A stretch of 64,000 bases of DNA from Druceiella hillmani (lineage: Eukaryota > Arthropoda > Insecta > Lepidoptera > Hepialidae): the NCBI GenBank assembly GCA_039881145.1, contig JAYKKI010000016.1:10406501-10470500 (forward strand), written 5' to 3'. Positions 61,981 to 64,000 of the stretch are shown one piece after another (the stretch's first letter is position 1; every line of letters starts with the position of its first letter). The position numbers and the translations under genes were made by a program. The notes beneath the pieces were generated by a model. That model had not been told where the DNA came from and searched no databases. It saw only the letters and a program-made list of their open reading frames with translations.

Positions 61981-62640
61981 TACATGATACTATGGTTTAC
62001 AGCTCATATCAAAAAGTGTAACTCATTACATTTAATATAATTTTAGTGACGTCCCAAACGGATAAGTACAATATTAAGCGTAGAACAAAAAACCATATAA
62101 TTTAATAAAACCAGATATATTTCAAAATATTCACATAATTAGATGACGTAAATAAACGAAAACAGTCCGTAACTTTTAGCGTTTCCTTTCCAATGCTCAT
62201 TTGTAGCCAAAGTCACTGCAATAAAAAGAAATGGAACTAAAAAATTAACTATTCATTAAGTCACGCAAAGATATTTATACAACAGGGAACCACCTGATTC
62301 AGTGGAGAAAATTAACCCCTACATTTTATAAACGGAAGTACGGGCAAGCGTTTGAAAATATAGGCAGAGGTGTTAGTACGTTTTATACAAGTTTTTTTTT
62401 AATCTTACCTTAATATAATAATGACAACATGTTCATAATTTATCAAACATTTATTTATCCATTCAATCATTACCTAAAGTTTTTCCAAATGTTATTTCGA
62501 TAATAAAATAAATTCTATTCCAATTGAAGACACATTAACAGGCATAAAAACTATTAAAATTTTATGTATTATCGATATTTGTAGCTTTACGAATTTCACT
62601 ACATTTGCTAGCGAGAAGATGCCGTTGTATGGCGCTTATC

Positions 62641-64000
62641 TAGAAATTTTCTTGGAGAGCTCATAAATAAAAAAAAATTACTTGTATGTTAAATGTATAT
62701 AGCTTTAAATTTTATTTTTAACTATGATAACATTTTAATTTTTTTTTATTTTTATGCTTGAGATCTATTGCTGTTAAATATAGTTTTTATTTATACTATT
62801 GATAATACTTGAGTGTTAAGTGATTATTTATGAAAGTTTTGATTATTGAAATTGTGTTCCAAATGTTTGTTCTTATTAGAATAAATGCAAAAAAAATTAA
62901 CAAACGTTAGCTATACTAATATTTTCCTTTATTTAACATTCCTAAAATCATTTCAAGACAAAAAGTTAGTCAATGTGATGACAACCGTCAAAAAAATTTA
63001 GTAAATTATAAATAATTATCAAAATATAGAGATGTCCTTCAAAACAATATATTCAAAGTAATGTAAACCCTGGTAATTATACTTAGAATTTATAGCCTGA
63101 TAGTTAACAAAACAAATGAAGAATTATTTAGCTTATTTCGTCTTTGCAGTTTAATAAATGATTAAAAATATTTGTTATTAACAAATTTATATATGTTCCA
63201 ACAATCTCGAAAGCTCAGAACTTAAATGTATATAAGTCTAATCACACGGATGAAGCCGCTGGCAAAACGTTGTAATATTGTGTAACATACAAAACCAACC
63301 AAAATATATTGCATATCAAGATAGGAAATAAATAGGGAACTAAAAAAGGGCGCTCTTTGGAAAGTATTAAAATACAACTGTTAATAATTAATGTCATTTC
63401 AGAGGGGTTTTAAAACAGAAAACACACTGTGGATATAAGATTTATACGGGAATAAAAGTTATTCTCTACTTGATGCTATACCAATAATGGTGAAAGACCA
63501 CACATAAGTCACTGTAGAAGTTTGTTCAGTTTTTCGTTTTTTAAAGCAACTCGAAGTACTTAGGAATAGTGAATATACTCACAAAGCGCTTCTTGCGATT
63601 TCGTCGCTTTTCCGGTTTGGCAGAAAATTTAATATTCCATATTTTTTTAAGCTGAAAGAAGAAAAAAAAATGTAATAAAACCTCACACTAAACTTTCAAG
63701 GAAATATAATTTTATTAATAAAAATCAAATTTGTCTTTTATTCTATATATTATCTACATATCATAATCTTAACATTTAAATTTAAGCTCTACTAACTATA
63801 ACGCTTATTTGATGGCAACGTGATACAATTTAATATCATTCTTGATTCACAACACATCATAATACATACGAGTTTAGATTTAATTTGAGATATTATCATT
63901 TTATACTCGTAATTACTCATTTTCCTTATGAATGTCAATAAATTTTCAATCAAATTTATTAGATTCAAATACGGTTTACAAAACAGCCCCATAAATGTAG
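62641..64000. other. AT-rich stretch to the window end, nothing recognised
   Basis: No exon, element or RNA gene was seen. The frame at 63,792-63,992 (-) has no domain and is cut close to the window edge. Confidence 0.5.

Larger units (their letters stand above)
60270..62640 (+). repeat. Duplicated unit A, diverged third copy (A3)
   Basis: A3 follows A1/A2 landmarks in order. 'acgctgaaaggtaactgacg' (60,346) matches A1 'acgctcaaaggtaattgacg' (4028); then come 'ccttttattaaaa', 'gctgtagaagttagattgat' against 'gctgtggagttaggttgatt', 'taaataattac', 'ttctgcaaattactctg' against 'ttctggcaactaccaaa', and 'ccactcgacattttac' against 'ccacttaatacattac' (60,891/4635). After a poorly alignable middle, similarity resumes at 62,140-62,640 with 9745-10,370. 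Divergence is greater than between A1 and A2, so A3 split first or evolved faster. Confidence 0.65.

Overview
The window reads as very AT-rich, non-coding DNA from an invertebrate animal genome, most likely an insect. No host gene exon, rRNA, functional tRNA, CRISPR array or bacterial-style operon can be supported. The insect reading rests on transposon relics. Two 3' ends of one retrotransposon family open with a 'TAGGGTTACGTACC'-type motif and close with a 'CCGGTTTTT'-type end. An RTE-like 3' tail carries the 'ccaaattccatcaaaat' and 'aacatacagac' motifs. There are also a LINE ORF1 relic, a LINE reverse-transcriptase C-terminus, and at least three copies of a tRNA-derived SINE. Species cannot be named, and another arthropod is possible. 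Recognition was by eye and memory of these families, not by database search.

The largest structure is old internal duplication. Unit A occurs as a head-to-tail pair (about 2.95-5.96 kb and 5.96-8.16 kb) and again as a diverged copy at about 60.3-62.6 kb. The third copy also matches the DNA just downstream of the pair (9.75-10.37 kb). Unit B is a direct repeat of about 4 kb (28.4-32.3 kb and 51.0-55.2 kb). All copies are heavily diverged, with many indels, so a self-dotplot at relaxed stringency is the natural way to see them. None keeps a convincing reading frame.

Layout: 0-2.9 kb is featureless apart from one 138-codon open frame. 2.95-10.4 kb holds A1, A2, two SINEs and the flank shared with A3. 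10.4-17.4 kb is mostly plain AT-rich DNA with hairpins and short tandem duplications. A LINE ORF1 relic lies at 17.4-17.9 kb. 18-28 kb is plain apart from microsatellites, a long near-perfect inverted repeat at 20.5 kb and a LINE tail at 22.3 kb. B1 holds a GC-richer LINE-like insert. A LINE 3' end lies at 36.1-36.7 kb and a reverse-transcriptase relic at 37.0-37.8 kb, followed by (TA)n. A 740-bp inverted-repeat transposon flanked by (TA)n sits at 43.6-44.3 kb, with a SINE just after it. A reverse-strand LINE 3' end is at 46.0-46.6 kb, then B2 and A3.

Microsatellites are abundant: (TA)n, (CA)n and CpG-bearing (CA/CG)n tracts. Almost all long open frames either fall in these tracts or are chance frames in AT-rich DNA. 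I found no credible new biological system. The points most worth following are the A and B duplications, the inverted-repeat element, the 20.5 kb hairpin and an exact 48-bp repeat shared by 41.6 kb and 52.1 kb.
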